Below, in pieces: positions 54,779 to 64,000 of a stretch of 64,000 nucleotides of DNA (the stretch's first letter is position 1; each line of letters opens with the position of its first letter). Under the pieces are notes generated by a model that searched no databases, was not told where the DNA came from, and worked only from the letters and a program-made list of their open reading frames with translations. This stretch comes from Vibrio metoecus (lineage in GTDB: Bacteria > Pseudomonadota > Gammaproteobacteria > Enterobacterales > Vibrionaceae), in NCBI RefSeq assembly GCF_009665255.1, contig NZ_CP035686.1, positions 2,174,001 through 2,238,000 of the forward strand, in the 5' to 3' direction. A program made the translations under genes and the position numbers.

Positions 54779-57361
54779 TTATAGACGCTCGGCAATCCAA
54801 GCGTCAACTGACTCTAAGGCCGATGGCAGAGCGTGAGCATCCGTCCCTCCAGCTTGAGCCATATCAGGGCGACCACCGCCTTTACCACCGACTTGTAGCG
54901 CGACCATGTTGACCAGCTCACCCGCTTTGACTTTGCTGGTTAAATCGTTGGTTACGCCAGCGATCAAGCCCACTTTGCCATCCGCCACGTTACCTAGCAT
55001 GATGATGCCGCTACCTAGTTGATTTTTCAGATCGTCCACCATGCCACGCAGTGCTTTGTTGTCAGCGCCATTCAACCCTGCAACCAACACATTCACACCC
55101 GCGATCTGCTTAACTTGATTGATTAGTCCTGCGCTCTCTTTAGCGGCCAGTTTATCTTTCAGTTGCTGAATTTCTTTCTCTAGCAATTTGGCTTTAGCGG
55201 CCATCTCAACAATTTTTGCGTCATGCTGCTCTTGCTGCGCTTCGATATAATCAAGCGCACCTTCGCCAGTCACCGCTTCAATACGACGAATACCCGCAGC
55301 AATACCACCTTCAGAGATGATCTTAAACAGACCAATATCACCCGTGTTGCTCGCGTGGATACCACCACACAGCTCAGTTGAGAAATCGCCCATTGAGAGC
55401 ACACGAACTTGGTCGTCATATTTCTCACCAAACAGCGCCATCGCACCTTTCGCTTTCGCTTCATCAATATTCATGATGTTGGTTTCGATACTGTGGTTAC
55501 GACGAATTTCTTGGTTCACTAAGCGTTCTACTTCTTTAATCTCTGCAGCGGTCATCGCTTCCAGATGTGAGAAGTCAAAACGCAGTGTTTCGGCACGCAC
55601 TAGAGAGCCTTTCTGCGCCACGTGTTCTCCTAGCACTTTACGGAGTGCTGCATGCAGCAAGTGAGTCGCCGAGTGGTTCAGTGAAATTGCCGCACGGCGC
55701 TGTTCATCGACGATGGCATCCACCTGATCGCCTTTGGCTAACACACCTTGTGCCAAAACACCGTGATGCGCAATTGCGTTACCCAACTTGTGCGTATCTT
55801 CCACATGGAAGATTCCCGCTTCTGTTTTCAGCACGCCAGTATCGCCACATTGGCCACCAGACTCAGCGTAGAATGGCGTGTTGTCCAATACGATGATGGC
55901 TTTATCACCGGCTGACAGTGCAGATACTTCTGCGCCCTCAACGAACATTTCGCGTACCACACTTTGGCCACGACTCGCCGTGTAACCGCAGAATTCAGTA
56001 TTGGTTGCCGATTTGATCAGCGAGTTATAGTCAGTCCCAAACTGGCCCGCCTCACGAGCACGCTGGCGCTGCTCTTCCATCGCTTTTTCAAAACCGGCTT
56101 CATCAATGCTAAAACCGCGCTCACGCGCCACATCATTAGTTAAATCCGCAGGGAAGCCGTAGGTATCGTACAGTTTAAATACGGTTTCTCCGTCTAGCAC
56201 CTTGCCTGACAGTTGATCCAGTGCATCATTCAGAATGCTCATACCGCGATCAAGAGTACGACCAAAGTTTTCTTCTTCAATGCGAAGGACTTTTTCAACC
56301 AGAGCTTGCTGCTTTTTCAGCTCAGCGCCAGCGGTACCCATCACTTCTGCCAATGGCCCCACCAACTTGTGGAAGAACGCACCTTGTGCACCGAGCTTAT
56401 TGCCATGACGAACTGCACGACGAATGATACGGCGCAGCACATAACCACGACCTTCATTCGAAGGCATCACACCATCAACGATCAAAAATGCGCAAGAACG
56501 AATGTGGTCAGCCACAACACGCAGCGATTGATTAGTCAAATCTTGGTAACCAATTGCGTCTGCGGCTGCTTTGATCAGTATTTGGAATACGTCGATTTCG
56601 TAGTTGGAGTGCACGCCTTGCATGATCGCCGAGATACGCTCGATACCCATGCCCGTATCCACAGACGGCTTAGGTAGCGGCTCCATCGTGCCATCCGCAT
56701 GACGGTTGAACTGCATGAAAACGTTGTTCCAAATTTCGATGAAGCGATCACCATCTTCTTCAGGTGAACCCGGAGGTCCGCCCCAAATGTGGTCACCGTG
56801 GTCATAGAAGATTTCGGTACATGGGCCGCAAGGACCAGTGTCACCCATCTGCCAGAAGTTGTCAGAATCGAACTTCTTGCCACCTTTTTTATCGCCGATA
56901 CGAATAATGCGATCAGCAGGAATGCCGACTTTTTTATTCCAAATATCAAAGGCTTCATCATCGGTTTCATAAACCGTCACAAGCAAGCGCTCTTTCGGCA
57001 GTTGCAGAACGTCAGTCAGAAATTCCCATGCATACTGGATCGCATCTTCTTTGAAATAGTCACCGAAACTGAAGTTACCCAGCATTTCGAAGAAAGTGTG
57101 GTGACGTGCGGTGAAACCGACGTTTTCTAGATCGTTGTGCTTGCCGCCCGCGCGGACACAACGTTGAGCAGTCGTCGCGCGAGTGTAGGCGCGCTTTTCC
57201 AAGCCCAAGAAACAGTCTTTAAATTGGTTCATCCCTGCGTTGGTAAACAACAGGGTCGGATCGTTAGCAGGCACCAGAGAAGAACTTTCTACAATTTGGT
57301 GACCTTTGCTTTCAAAGAATGAGAGGAACGCGCGGCGCACCTCATCCGTGCTCATAAACAT
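54779..57361 (-). CDS. alaS: Alanyl-tRNA synthetase
   Basis: 860 residues, full length: class II catalytic core (FTNAGMNQFKDCFLG), tRNA-recognition domain, editing domain with NHSATHLLHAALR and CGGIHASNTG (zinc ligands), coiled coil and C-terminal DHHA1/C-Ala domain. ATG at 57361. The 172 bases upstream to recX hold no gene. Confidence 0.98.
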   Translation of the reverse strand: MFMSTDEVRRAFLSFFESKGHQIVESSSLVPANDPTLLFTNAGMNQFKDCFLGLEKRAYTRATTAQRCVRAGGKHNDLENVGFTARHHTFFEMLGNFSFGDYFKEDAIQYAWEFLTDVLQLPKERLLVTVYETDDEAFDIWNKKVGIPADRIIRIGDKKGGKKFDSDNFWQMGDTGPCGPCTEIFYDHGDHIWGGPPGSPEEDGDRFIEIWNNVFMQFNRHADGTMEPLPKPSVDTGMGIERISAIMQGVHSNYEIDVFQILIKAAADAIGYQDLTNQSLRVVADHIRSCAFLIVDGVMPSNEGRGYVLRRIIRRAVRHGNKLGAQGAFFHKLVGPLAEVMGTAGAELKKQQALVEKVLRIEEENFGRTLDRGMSILNDALDQLSGKVLDGETVFKLYDTYGFPADLTNDVARERGFSIDEAGFEKAMEEQRQRAREAGQFGTDYNSLIKSATNTEFCGYTASRGQSVVREMFVEGAEVSALSAGDKAIIVLDNTPFYAESGGQCGDTGVLKTEAGIFHVEDTHKLGNAIAHHGVLAQGVLAKGDQVDAIVDEQRRAAISLNHSATHLLHAALRKVLGEHVAQKGSLVRAETLRFDFSHLEAMTAAEIKEVERLVNQEIRRNHSIETNIMNIDEAKAKGAMALFGEKYDDQVRVLSMGDFSTELCGGIHASNTGDIGLFKIISEGGIAAGIRRIEAVTGEGALDYIEAQQEQHDAKIVEMAAKAKLLEKEIQQLKDKLAAKESAGLINQVKQIAGVNVLVAGLNGADNKALRGMVDDLKNQLGSGIIMLGNVADGKVGLIAGVTNDLTSKVKAGELVNMVALQVGGKGGGRPDMAQAGGTDAHALPSALESVDAWIAERL

Positions 57362-57533
57362 GCAGCTCTTCCTGAAATACTCAAGTTAGAATTTTGCGCT
57401 ATTGTAAAGCAAGGATAACAGTTCGCCTAGTTTCTTCTCTTCAGCAAACTGAATGTGTGTCGAGCGGCAGCTCAGCCAAGATGCATAAAATCCAGAGCGG
57501 GATTAATAAGCGGAATGTAGAGGGTGAAAGCGA

Positions 57534-57992
57534 TTACTCATCACTCTCACTGGCTTGAAGCGCATAACGGATTTGCTCAAAGTTGAAACCACGGTACTGT
57601 AAGTACCGAACTTGTTTGGCGTATTGCGAGCGCTCGTGGCTGATGCCGCTTTTGAATTTCTTGTGTGCGACCTCTTTCGCTAGTTCAAACCAATCTATCG
57701 TTTGCTCGGCGAGGGCTTGCTCAATCACCTCTTCCGCGACCCGCTTTTCTTTGAGTTGCTGGCGCAAACGCTGCTCACCGTAACCTTTATGAACGATTTG
57801 TCGAGCCTGACTGGCTGCGTAACGGGCATCACTCAAATACCCTAGCTCTAAAACGTACTTCACAACCTCATCAATCACTTCAGCAGGATGACCTTTGAGG
57901 GCTAATTTTTGGTGTAACTCATATTCGCTATGATCGCGGCGACTCAGTAGCTGCAAGGCACTTTGTCGGCAAGTAGCTAAGTCGAGGCTCAT
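57534..57992 (-). CDS. recX: Regulatory protein RecX
   Basis: 152 residues of three-helix repeats (RRDHSEYELHQKLALKG, GYGEQRLRQQLKEK). Inhibits RecA filament growth. Follows recA by 130 bases containing a terminator, so it is expressed by read-through, as in E. coli. Confidence 0.95.
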   Translation of the reverse strand: MSLDLATCRQSALQLLSRRDHSEYELHQKLALKGHPAEVIDEVVKYVLELGYLSDARYAASQARQIVHKGYGEQRLRQQLKEKRVAEEVIEQALAEQTIDWFELAKEVAHKKFKSGISHERSQYAKQVRYLQYRGFNFEQIRYALQASESDE

Positions 57993-58046
57993 GGAACTCT
58001 CCTGTTAGACTAAAAGTGAGTTTGGATTCACTCACGATTTGCAGCC

Positions 58047-58074
58047 AAAAAGAAGCCCTGCATCGCAGGGCTTC
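58047..58074 (-). terminator. Terminator between recA and recX
   Basis: Reverse strand GAAGCCCTGC, loop GAT, GCAGGGCTTCTTTTT. Confidence 0.85.
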
Positions 58075-58122
58075 ATAAAATCGATATTTAGACGCTGAAA
58101 CTCTCTGAGTTCAGCCAGTCGA

Positions 58123-59187
58123 TTAAAACTCTTCTGGCACAGCACCAAATTCTACATCATCAGCAGCGGAAGCCGTTTCACCAGTCAGTTGCATATTTTC
58201 TGGGTTAAGCAGCATTTCACGCAGTTTTTTGTCTAGCGTCTTAGCAATCTCTGGATTTTCTTTCAGATATTTGCACGCATTCGCTTTACCTTGGCCGATT
58301 TTATCGCCGTTGTAGCTGTACCAAGCGCCTGACTTCTCAACCATTTTGTGTTTCACACCAAGATCGATTAGCTCGCCTTCGCGGTTGAAACCTTGTCCAT
58401 ACATAATTTGAGTGTTGGCTTCTTTAAACGGCGCCGCAATCTTGTTCTTTACTACTTTGATGCGCGTTTCGTTGCCTACCACTTCTTCGCCTTCTTTAAT
58501 TGCGCCAGTACGGCGAATATCCAGACGAACAGAAGCGTAGAATTTCAGTGCGTTACCGCCAGTGGTAGTTTCTGGGTTACCAAACATCACACCAATCTTC
58601 ATACGAATTTGGTTGATAAAGATACACATACAGTTGGACTGCTTGAGGTTACCCGTCAGTTTACGCATCGCTTGCGACAACATACGCGCTTGTAGCCCCA
58701 TGTGGCTATCGCCCATTTCGCCTTCAATTTCCGCTTTTGGTGTCAAAGCCGCTACTGAGTCGACAACAATCACATCCACGGCACCAGAGCGAGCCAGTGC
58801 ATCACAAATTTCCAGTGCTTGCTCGCCGGTATCTGGCTGAGAAACCAGTAGCTCATCGATATTCACGCCCAATTTTTTGGCATAAACCGGATCCAGTGCG
58901 TGCTCGGCATCGATAAACGCACAGGTTTTACCTTCACGTTGTGCAGCAGCAATCAGTTCCAGAGTCAGTGTCGTTTTACCCGAAGATTCAGGGCCGAAGA
59001 TCTCAACGATACGTCCCATTGGTAAGCCACCAGCACCCAACGCGATATCCAGAGACAGAGAACCGGTCGAAATGGTTTCTACATCCATCGCGCGGTTGTC
59101 GCCTAAGCGCATGATGGAGCCTTTACCAAATTGCTTTTCAATTTGACCGAGGGCGGCCGCAAGTGCCTTCTGTTTATTCTCGTCCAT
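58123..59187 (-). CDS. recA: Recombinase RecA
   Basis: 354 residues, full length. Walker A GPESSGKTT, Walker B VIVVDSVAAL, and loop NALKFYASVRLDIRR. Strand exchange and LexA co-protease. I start at ATG 59187 (MDENKQKALAAALGQ) with CCGGAGAGAGTA upstream; the frame extends back through the promoter, which is not translated. Confidence 0.98.
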   Translation of the reverse strand: MDENKQKALAAALGQIEKQFGKGSIMRLGDNRAMDVETISTGSLSLDIALGAGGLPMGRIVEIFGPESSGKTTLTLELIAAAQREGKTCAFIDAEHALDPVYAKKLGVNIDELLVSQPDTGEQALEICDALARSGAVDVIVVDSVAALTPKAEIEGEMGDSHMGLQARMLSQAMRKLTGNLKQSNCMCIFINQIRMKIGVMFGNPETTTGGNALKFYASVRLDIRRTGAIKEGEEVVGNETRIKVVKNKIAAPFKEANTQIMYGQGFNREGELIDLGVKHKMVEKSGAWYSYNGDKIGQGKANACKYLKENPEIAKTLDKKLREMLLNPENMQLTGETASAADDVEFGAVPEEF

Positions 59188-59268
59188 TACTCTCTCCGGA
59201 TAGTCACTCTCAGGTGATAGGTAATTGTGTCGAAATCGGGTCGACGCTGATTTGTCATGTTGGGACTC

Positions 59269-59296
59269 ATTATACTGTTGATTTGTACAGTGTCCA
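59269..59296 (-). promoter_or_regulatory. recA promoter with LexA box
   Basis: Reverse strand TGGACA, 16 bases, TATAAT. The palindrome CTGT-N8-ACAG (59275-59290) fills the spacer exactly, so LexA would block polymerase. Same layout as E. coli recA. Confidence 0.92.
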
Positions 59297-59320
59297 CCCC
59301 TGTATAGAAAAAAGTTTGGC

Positions 59321-59827
59321 TCAGTTAACGTTTTGAACCTGATCTGCTGCGAGATGTTCAATCAAGCTTTGCAACACATGCGCTATGGCTTGCTGACGCA
59401 CTTGTTCGCGATCGCCTGCAAAATGGCAGGTTTCCACTTTGAGCCAACCTTGAACACTGGCAAAGCCGAAGCAAACGGTGCCAACTGGCTTTTCTACGCT
59501 ACCGCCACCGGGGCCAGCAATGCCGCTAATCGAAGCTGCTAGCGTAGCCCTTGAATGCAAGAGCGCACCAAGCGCCATCTCTTCAACGGTCTGTTCAGAA
59601 ACTGCACCAAATTGTTGTAATGTTGCTTGCCGAACACCGAGCATTTCTTGTTTGGCTTCATTACTGTAAGTCACAAAACTGCGATCAAACCATGCAGAGC
59701 TTCCGGCCACTTCAGTCACCCAATAAGCCACACCACCGCCGGTGCAAGATTCCGCCGTGGTAAGGATCTGCTGCTGCTTGGCAAGTAAGAGTCCTAGCTG
59801 TTGACTCATTAATAATGGTGTTCTCAT
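59321..59827 (-). CDS. pncC: Nicotinamide-nucleotide amidase PncC (CinA C-terminal domain family)
   Basis: 168 residues; TTAESCTGGGVAYWVTEVAGSS, SYSNEAK-like FVTYSNEAKQEMLGV and SISGIAGPGGGS are the family motifs. Deamidates NMN in pyridine-nucleotide recycling. Directly upstream of recA, a linkage common in bacteria. Confidence 0.94.
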   Translation of the reverse strand: MRTPLLMSQQLGLLLAKQQQILTTAESCTGGGVAYWVTEVAGSSAWFDRSFVTYSNEAKQEMLGVRQATLQQFGAVSEQTVEEMALGALLHSRATLAASISGIAGPGGGSVEKPVGTVCFGFASVQGWLKVETCHFAGDREQVRQQAIAHVLQSLIEHLAADQVQNVN

Positions 59828-59869
59828 GCTCAGTTTTCTCGTCTGTTTAGCATTAGCCCAAAAACACGC

Positions 59870-60721
59870 CTAGGCCTTCACTGTTTTTTGTTTATTCCAT
59901 GCAATTAAAATGACCGCCGGAAGGTTCATCAGCACACCATATAATAAAGGCGTTAATGCCAATTCGGGCTGCTGAAGTTGGACAATCGCTACAAAAATTG
60001 CCGTGCCCGCGTTTTGTATCCCCACTTCAATGGCAAAGGTTTTGGTTAGTTTCGCATCACCAGACAGAAGCTTAGCGCAAACCACCCCAAGCCCCATGCC
60101 TAAGAGGCAAAGCAGCAGTACCATTAATGCGGCAACGGAAAATAGCTGTGTAAAAACGGCGGTATTCGCCGCCAGAGTCACAGCAACGGTAAAGAACAAT
60201 GCCCACAACGCCGTTTTTCCGGCGAATGCCGAGAACTGGTGAAAGCGCTCACCTTTGCAGAAATGGTGTAACAACATGCCCAAAGTGACAGGCAACAGAG
60301 TCACGACCATCAGCTGTAAGATGGCGGTTTTTAAAGGAATAACCGTAGAGACATCCGTTAGCACCAGAGGTAATAGCAACGGCAGACTGAAAGGAATAAT
60401 TAAGCTACTCACTGCCGTCATCGTGATCGAAAGTGCCGCATCCCCTCCCGCTAAGTGGCTAATCGCATTTGATGACGCCCCACCCGGAGCCAAGGCTAAA
60501 ATCCACAATCCAACGGCCACCACTTCTGGCAAAGCGAAAGTATGGATCAGCAGATAAGCGATAAGCGGTAACCCAACTAACTGCGCGGTAAGTCCAAGGG
60601 CAATTTTGCCTGGGTATTCACTCACTCGCTTGAAGTCTGCCACTGATAAGGTAATACCGACACAAAACATCATCCAAGCGAGCGCGATAGGAAGCCCAAT
60701 TGTTAACATTAATTGCGCCAT
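59870..60721 (-). CDS. Bile acid:sodium symporter (BASS) family transporter
   Basis: 283 residues with about nine or ten helices; ALAPGGASSNAISHLAGGDAALSITMTAVSS and VGIQNAGTAIFVAIVQL are the two BASS core motifs (ion site ALAPGG). Relatives carry bile acids, pyruvate, pantoate or other organic anions with Na+; substrate cannot be read from sequence. Alone between pncC and cysA. Confidence 0.88.
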   Translation of the reverse strand: MAQLMLTIGLPIALAWMMFCVGITLSVADFKRVSEYPGKIALGLTAQLVGLPLIAYLLIHTFALPEVVAVGLWILALAPGGASSNAISHLAGGDAALSITMTAVSSLIIPFSLPLLLPLVLTDVSTVIPLKTAILQLMVVTLLPVTLGMLLHHFCKGERFHQFSAFAGKTALWALFFTVAVTLAANTAVFTQLFSVAALMVLLLCLLGMGLGVVCAKLLSGDAKLTKTFAIEVGIQNAGTAIFVAIVQLQQPELALTPLLYGVLMNLPAVILIAWNKQKTVKA

Positions 60722-60819
60722 ACTGTCCCCCTTCAGGTTTGCTTTTTCACAACATTTGAATGTTATTGGGTAAAAACATCAGCAAAACTACCGCATTAAG
60801 AGGGAATTGCAATCTTCAT

Positions 60820-60846
60820 AAAAACAAAGAGTGCCTTTTGGCACTC
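60820..60846 (-). terminator. Terminator after cysA
   Basis: Reverse strand GAGTGCC, loop AAAAG, GCACTC then TTTGTTTTTA. Confidence 0.8.
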
Positions 60847-60853
60847 CTCTCAA

Positions 60854-61984
60854 TCAGATTTCAAACATCAAACTACCCGGAGCCAAGAATGGCCAGCGTA
60901 GGACGCTCGGGCTACTTTGCCCTTCACTGGCAAAGAAATAGCCCACTTGCGGTGTGGCGAAGACTTGATCGCCGCGACTCAAGCGTTTTTCGCTTAAAGA
61001 ACGATGTGAAAGTTTGGCTTCCCACAACTCTTGGCTTTGCCAACCGACAGGCGCTAGCTCAACGCGCACTTCTGCCCCAACAGGGTTAATGGAGACCACT
61101 ACAAACGGCAATGAGGCTTGGCTGTTCTCTTTATCCGACAGCGCCAACTCATGGCTGCGCACATACAGCAAACCACTTTGACGCGTCGCGTCATTCTCTG
61201 GTGGCTGAATAAAGGCAGAGCCATTGACCCACTGGCCATTTTGCCACTCACCCGCAAACTGATTAACGTTCCCAAAGAAATCAAACACAAAGCGGCTATT
61301 GGGCTGAGCGTAAAGCTCAACCGGCGAGTCGATCTGCTCAATGCGGCCATTACTCATCACCACCACGCGATCGGAAAGCTCCAACGCTTCATCCTGATCG
61401 TGGGTCACAAACACGCTGGTAAAACCTAACTCGTCATGCAGGCTACGCAGCCAACGGCGCAGCTCTTTACGCACTTTGGCATCCAAAGCGCCAAACGGCT
61501 CATCCAACAGTAGCACTTCAGGTTGGGTTGCCAGTGCGCGAGCCAGTGCAATACGCTGTTTTTGACCACCAGAAAGCTGCTCTGGATAACGATGCGCCAA
61601 ATGGCCAAGCTGTACGATTTCAAGCAGTTGCTTCACACGCTTTTGAATTTCCGCCGGATGAGGGCGCTTAGTACGCTCCATCACCTGCAAGCCAAACGCT
61701 ACGTTATCGGCCACCGTCATATGACGAAACAGCGCATAGTTTTGGAACACAAAGCCGACTCGACGATCGCGCACATGCACATTCGTTACGTCACGATTTC
61801 GAAAATGAATTGTACCGGAATCCGCCCCTTCCAAACCGGCAATAATACGCAGCAAAGTGGTTTTTCCTGAACCAGATGGCCCTAACAAACCAATCATTTC
61901 ACCATCTTCAATCTTGAGAGAAAGCGGGGCAAGCGCCTGAAACTGGCCAAAATGTTTAGAGATATTATCTAGACGAATGCTCAT
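60854..61984 (-). CDS. cysA: Sulfate/thiosulfate import ATP-binding protein CysA
   Basis: 376 residues: Walker A GPSGSGKTT, LSGGQKQR signature, LLLDEPFGALD Walker B and a C-terminal TOBE-like domain from about residue 240. ATP hydrolysis drives uptake through CysT/CysW. Overlaps cysW by 4 bp (ATGA). Confidence 0.96.
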   Translation of the reverse strand: MSIRLDNISKHFGQFQALAPLSLKIEDGEMIGLLGPSGSGKTTLLRIIAGLEGADSGTIHFRNRDVTNVHVRDRRVGFVFQNYALFRHMTVADNVAFGLQVMERTKRPHPAEIQKRVKQLLEIVQLGHLAHRYPEQLSGGQKQRIALARALATQPEVLLLDEPFGALDAKVRKELRRWLRSLHDELGFTSVFVTHDQDEALELSDRVVVMSNGRIEQIDSPVELYAQPNSRFVFDFFGNVNQFAGEWQNGQWVNGSAFIQPPENDATRQSGLLYVRSHELALSDKENSQASLPFVVVSINPVGAEVRVELAPVGWQSQELWEAKLSHRSLSEKRLSRGDQVFATPQVGYFFASEGQSSPSVLRWPFLAPGSLMFEI

Positions 61985-62844
61985 AAGGTTCCCTGCTCAT
62001 TATGCTCGACCGCCTGAAGGCGTTCTTGACGCCACTCGACCAAAGCTTTCAGTAATAGTGTTAATAAGGCGATAAACGCCAGTAGCGAAGCGCTAGCAAA
62101 AGCTGCTTGCGACTGATAATCCTCGTACAGAAGCTGTACATGCAAAGGCAAGGTATTGGTTTCACCGCGAATATTTCCTGAAACGACGGCTACCGCGCCA
62201 AACTCCCCCACCGCGCGAGCATTGGTGAGGATCACGCCATAAATCAACGCCCACTTAATGTTAGGCAGAGTGACTCGGCGAAACAGTTGCCACCATGATG
62301 CGCCCAAAATCACCGCGGCTTCTTCATCCGAGCGTCCTTGCTGCTGCATAAGTGGAATTAGCTCACGCGCCACAAACGGACAGGTCACAAACACAGTCAC
62401 CAGTACAATGCCCGGCCAAGCAAACATGATTTGCAGATCGCGCTCATACAACCATTCGCCCAACCAGCCACTGGTGCCATAGAGCAGCAGGTAAAGTAGC
62501 CCCGCCACCACCGGAGAAACAGCGAACGGAATATCAATCAAGGTGATCAAAAACTTGCGACCAACAAATTCAAAGCGGGTCACTAGCCAAGAGAGCAGCA
62601 CACCAAACACCAGATTGATTGGCACTGTCAGTAGTGCCACCACTAGCGTTAACCCAATCGCGTGGCGCGTATCGGGGTCATTAAAGTAACTAAAATAAGC
62701 GCCAATGCCGTTAGCAAACGCTTGTTGGAAAATGCTCAGCAGTGGGATCAGCAGCAGTACGGCCACCAATAACAGAGCCAATGCGATCAAACTCCATTTC
62801 ACCCACGGCTTTTCACCGACACGTAAAGGCTGAGAATGTGCCAT
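61981..62844 (-). CDS. cysW: Sulfate/thiosulfate ABC permease CysW
   Basis: 287 residues, six helices, with the EAA loop EEAAVILGASWWQLFRRVTLPNIKWALIYG that docks on CysA. Follows cysT by 10 bases. Confidence 0.95.
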   Translation of the reverse strand: MAHSQPLRVGEKPWVKWSLIALALLLVAVLLLIPLLSIFQQAFANGIGAYFSYFNDPDTRHAIGLTLVVALLTVPINLVFGVLLSWLVTRFEFVGRKFLITLIDIPFAVSPVVAGLLYLLLYGTSGWLGEWLYERDLQIMFAWPGIVLVTVFVTCPFVARELIPLMQQQGRSDEEAAVILGASWWQLFRRVTLPNIKWALIYGVILTNARAVGEFGAVAVVSGNIRGETNTLPLHVQLLYEDYQSQAAFASASLLAFIALLTLLLKALVEWRQERLQAVEHNEQGTL

Positions 62845-62854
62845 AAACTGATTC

Positions 62855-63706
62855 CTATCGTCCGTGAATGCGACGCAGATAAGCGCCTTGCCAGAGGTTA
62901 ATTATCAGCAGTAACAAAAGTGAAGTCAGCAGCACAACCGAGGCAATCGCACTCGCCGCTGGGAAATCAAACTCTTGCAGACGCACGAAGATCATTAGCG
63001 AGGTAATTTCGCTGATGTAAGGCATATTGCCGGCAATAAAGATCACCGCTCCGAACTCCCCTAAACTGCGCGTAAAAGACAACGCCGTTCCGACCAATAA
63101 AGCGGGTTTGAGTGAAGGGAGAATCACTTTCCAAAACACAGCAGCATCGGATGCGCCTAACGTCATGCCCGCTTCTTCTTCCTCACGGGATATTTCTTCT
63201 AACACTGGCTGAACCGTGCGCACCACAAAGGGAATACTGGTAAAAGCCATCGCCACAATAATACCGAGTGGCGTATAAGCGACCTTGATGCCTAACTCGG
63301 CAAGTACGCTACCAATCCAGCCATTGGCCGAATACAGCGTTGCCAAGGTAATCCCAGCCACCGCGGTGGGAAGCGCAAAAGGAAGATCGACCAGCGCATC
63401 AAGAATACGTTTGCCGGGAAAAGTGTAACGCACCAACACCCAAGCAAGCAGCAAACCAAACAAGCCATTAAACAGTGAAGCAATCAAGGCCGAGCCAACC
63501 GTCACCTTATAACTTGCCACCACACGAGGGTCGGCAATCACTTGCCAATACTCGCTAAAGGTCATGTTGCTGGTCTGCATAATAAGTCCAGTGGCAGGTA
63601 GCAGCAGGATCAAGCTGACAAACAGCAAAGAGACACCGAGGCTCAACGCAAAACCGGGTAAAACCCGTTGCTGGCGCGGGCGAGAGTGTGCAAGCGTTTG
63701 ACCCAT
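62855..63706 (-). CDS. cysT: Sulfate/thiosulfate ABC permease CysT (CysU)
   Basis: 283 residues, six helices, EAA loop EEEAGMTLGASDAAVFWKVILPSLKPALLVG. Forms the pore with CysW. First permease after the binding-protein gene. Confidence 0.95.
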   Translation of the reverse strand: MGQTLAHSRPRQQRVLPGFALSLGVSLLFVSLILLLPATGLIMQTSNMTFSEYWQVIADPRVVASYKVTVGSALIASLFNGLFGLLLAWVLVRYTFPGKRILDALVDLPFALPTAVAGITLATLYSANGWIGSVLAELGIKVAYTPLGIIVAMAFTSIPFVVRTVQPVLEEISREEEEAGMTLGASDAAVFWKVILPSLKPALLVGTALSFTRSLGEFGAVIFIAGNMPYISEITSLMIFVRLQEFDFPAASAIASVVLLTSLLLLLIINLWQGAYLRRIHGR

Positions 63707-63739
63707 AAAACCTCTTTCGATACATCAGGGTGGAATTAT

Positions 63740-63762
63740 GGTTGCCCATCCATTGGGCAACC
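63740..63762 (-). other. Inverted repeat between sbp and cysT
   Basis: GGTTGCCC, loop of 7, GGGCAACC without a T tract. Likely protects the upstream sbp message and allows less of the permease genes to be made. Confidence 0.55.
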
Positions 63763-63782
63763 TAGAGAAATGTCGGACAAGA

Positions 63783-64000
63783 TTAGCGGCGCAGCAGTTG
63801 ATCCAACTTTGCCCCATTGGCGAACTGGGTTTTCATCGCTTGTTCCCAACCACCGGCGATCCCTTCCACAGTCAGCAATTCAACGGCAGGAAAACGCTCA
63901 GCAAACTCAGCTTGTACCTTGGCATCGTGCACACGGTAGTTAAATTCTGCAAGCAAACGCTGTGCTGGCTCACTGTACAGGTATGAAACGTATTCTGTCG
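63783..64000 (-). CDS. sbp: Sulfate-binding protein, C-terminal part (cut by window edge)
   Basis: Last 72 codons of the periplasmic binding protein of the sulfate importer. The translated end (VELLTVEGIAGGWEQAMKTQ and FANGAKLDQLLRR) matches the Sbp/CysP C terminus (GGW..A...HFA.GG.FD.L). Upstream of cysT-cysW-cysA in the same direction. Confidence 0.92.
   Translation of the reverse strand, partial: TEYVSYLYSEPAQRLLAEFNYRVHDAKVQAEFAERFPAVELLTVEGIAGGWEQAMKTQFANGAKLDQLLRR

Noticed and set aside
1..64000. CRISPR arrays, insertion sequences, integron attC sites, prophage or toxin-antitoxin modules
   Set aside because: No regularly spaced repeats other than the tRNA unit, no transposase or integrase, and gene content is core chromosomal throughout.

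Overview
The window is an ordinary chromosomal segment of a gammaproteobacterium of the genus Vibrio. Gene order and protein sequences fit the Vibrio cholerae group (V. cholerae or a close sister species). Pointers are a LuxR/HapR-type TetR regulator, luxS next to gshA, a sodium-pumping oxaloacetate decarboxylase operon (oadGAB), and a csrA-tRNA(Arg)/tRNA(Ser) cluster. I recognise the family of almost every gene. I see no prophage, insertion sequence, integron repeat or CRISPR array.

Left part (1-15.6 kb): the 5' end of acnB; a broken patatin/Omp85 outer-membrane protein gene; mrcB and hrpB, overlapping by 4 bp; a split alpha/beta-hydrolase gene; then the forward run sfsA-dksA-gluQ-pcnB-folK-panB-panC. 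Middle-left (15.6-25.8 kb): a YadG/YadH-type ABC exporter; a SulP anion transporter divergent from a beta-carbonic anhydrase; hpt divergent from hapR; rsmI divergent from lpoA-yraN-diaA-dolP.

Middle (25.8-41.6 kb): sspAB; the cytochrome bc1 operon petABC; rplM-rpsI with a leader; zapE divergent from zapG; degQ-degS; the rpsP-rimM-trmD-rplS operon; ffh; and the corE/corB-like membrane pair. Right part (41.6-64 kb): luxS and gshA; an oxidoreductase, YqaA-type and M16 protease cluster; oadGAB; an eight-gene tRNA operon (6 Arg-ACG, 2 Ser-GCU) with its own promoter and terminator; csrA; lysC; alaS; recX; recA with a consensus LexA box; pncC; a BASS-family transporter; and the sulfate importer cysA-cysW-cysT with the 3' end of sbp.

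Several genes work together. Quorum sensing is represented by luxS (AI-2 synthase) and hapR (master regulator with a candidate Qrr pairing site). Envelope stress and assembly are represented by degQ/degS, lpoA with cell-wall synthase genes, dolP and the M16 lipoprotein. Translation genes and the stringent-response factor dksA also fall here. The most notable departures from routine are two apparent one-base frameshifts within 7 kb (patatin/Omp85 and alpha/beta hydrolase), a 279-bp tandem duplication in the tRNA operon whose two Arg tRNA versions have exchanged acceptor-stem base pairs, a possible AUU start for pcnB, and a candidate sigma-E promoter before degQ. I found no convincing previously undescribed multi-gene system.
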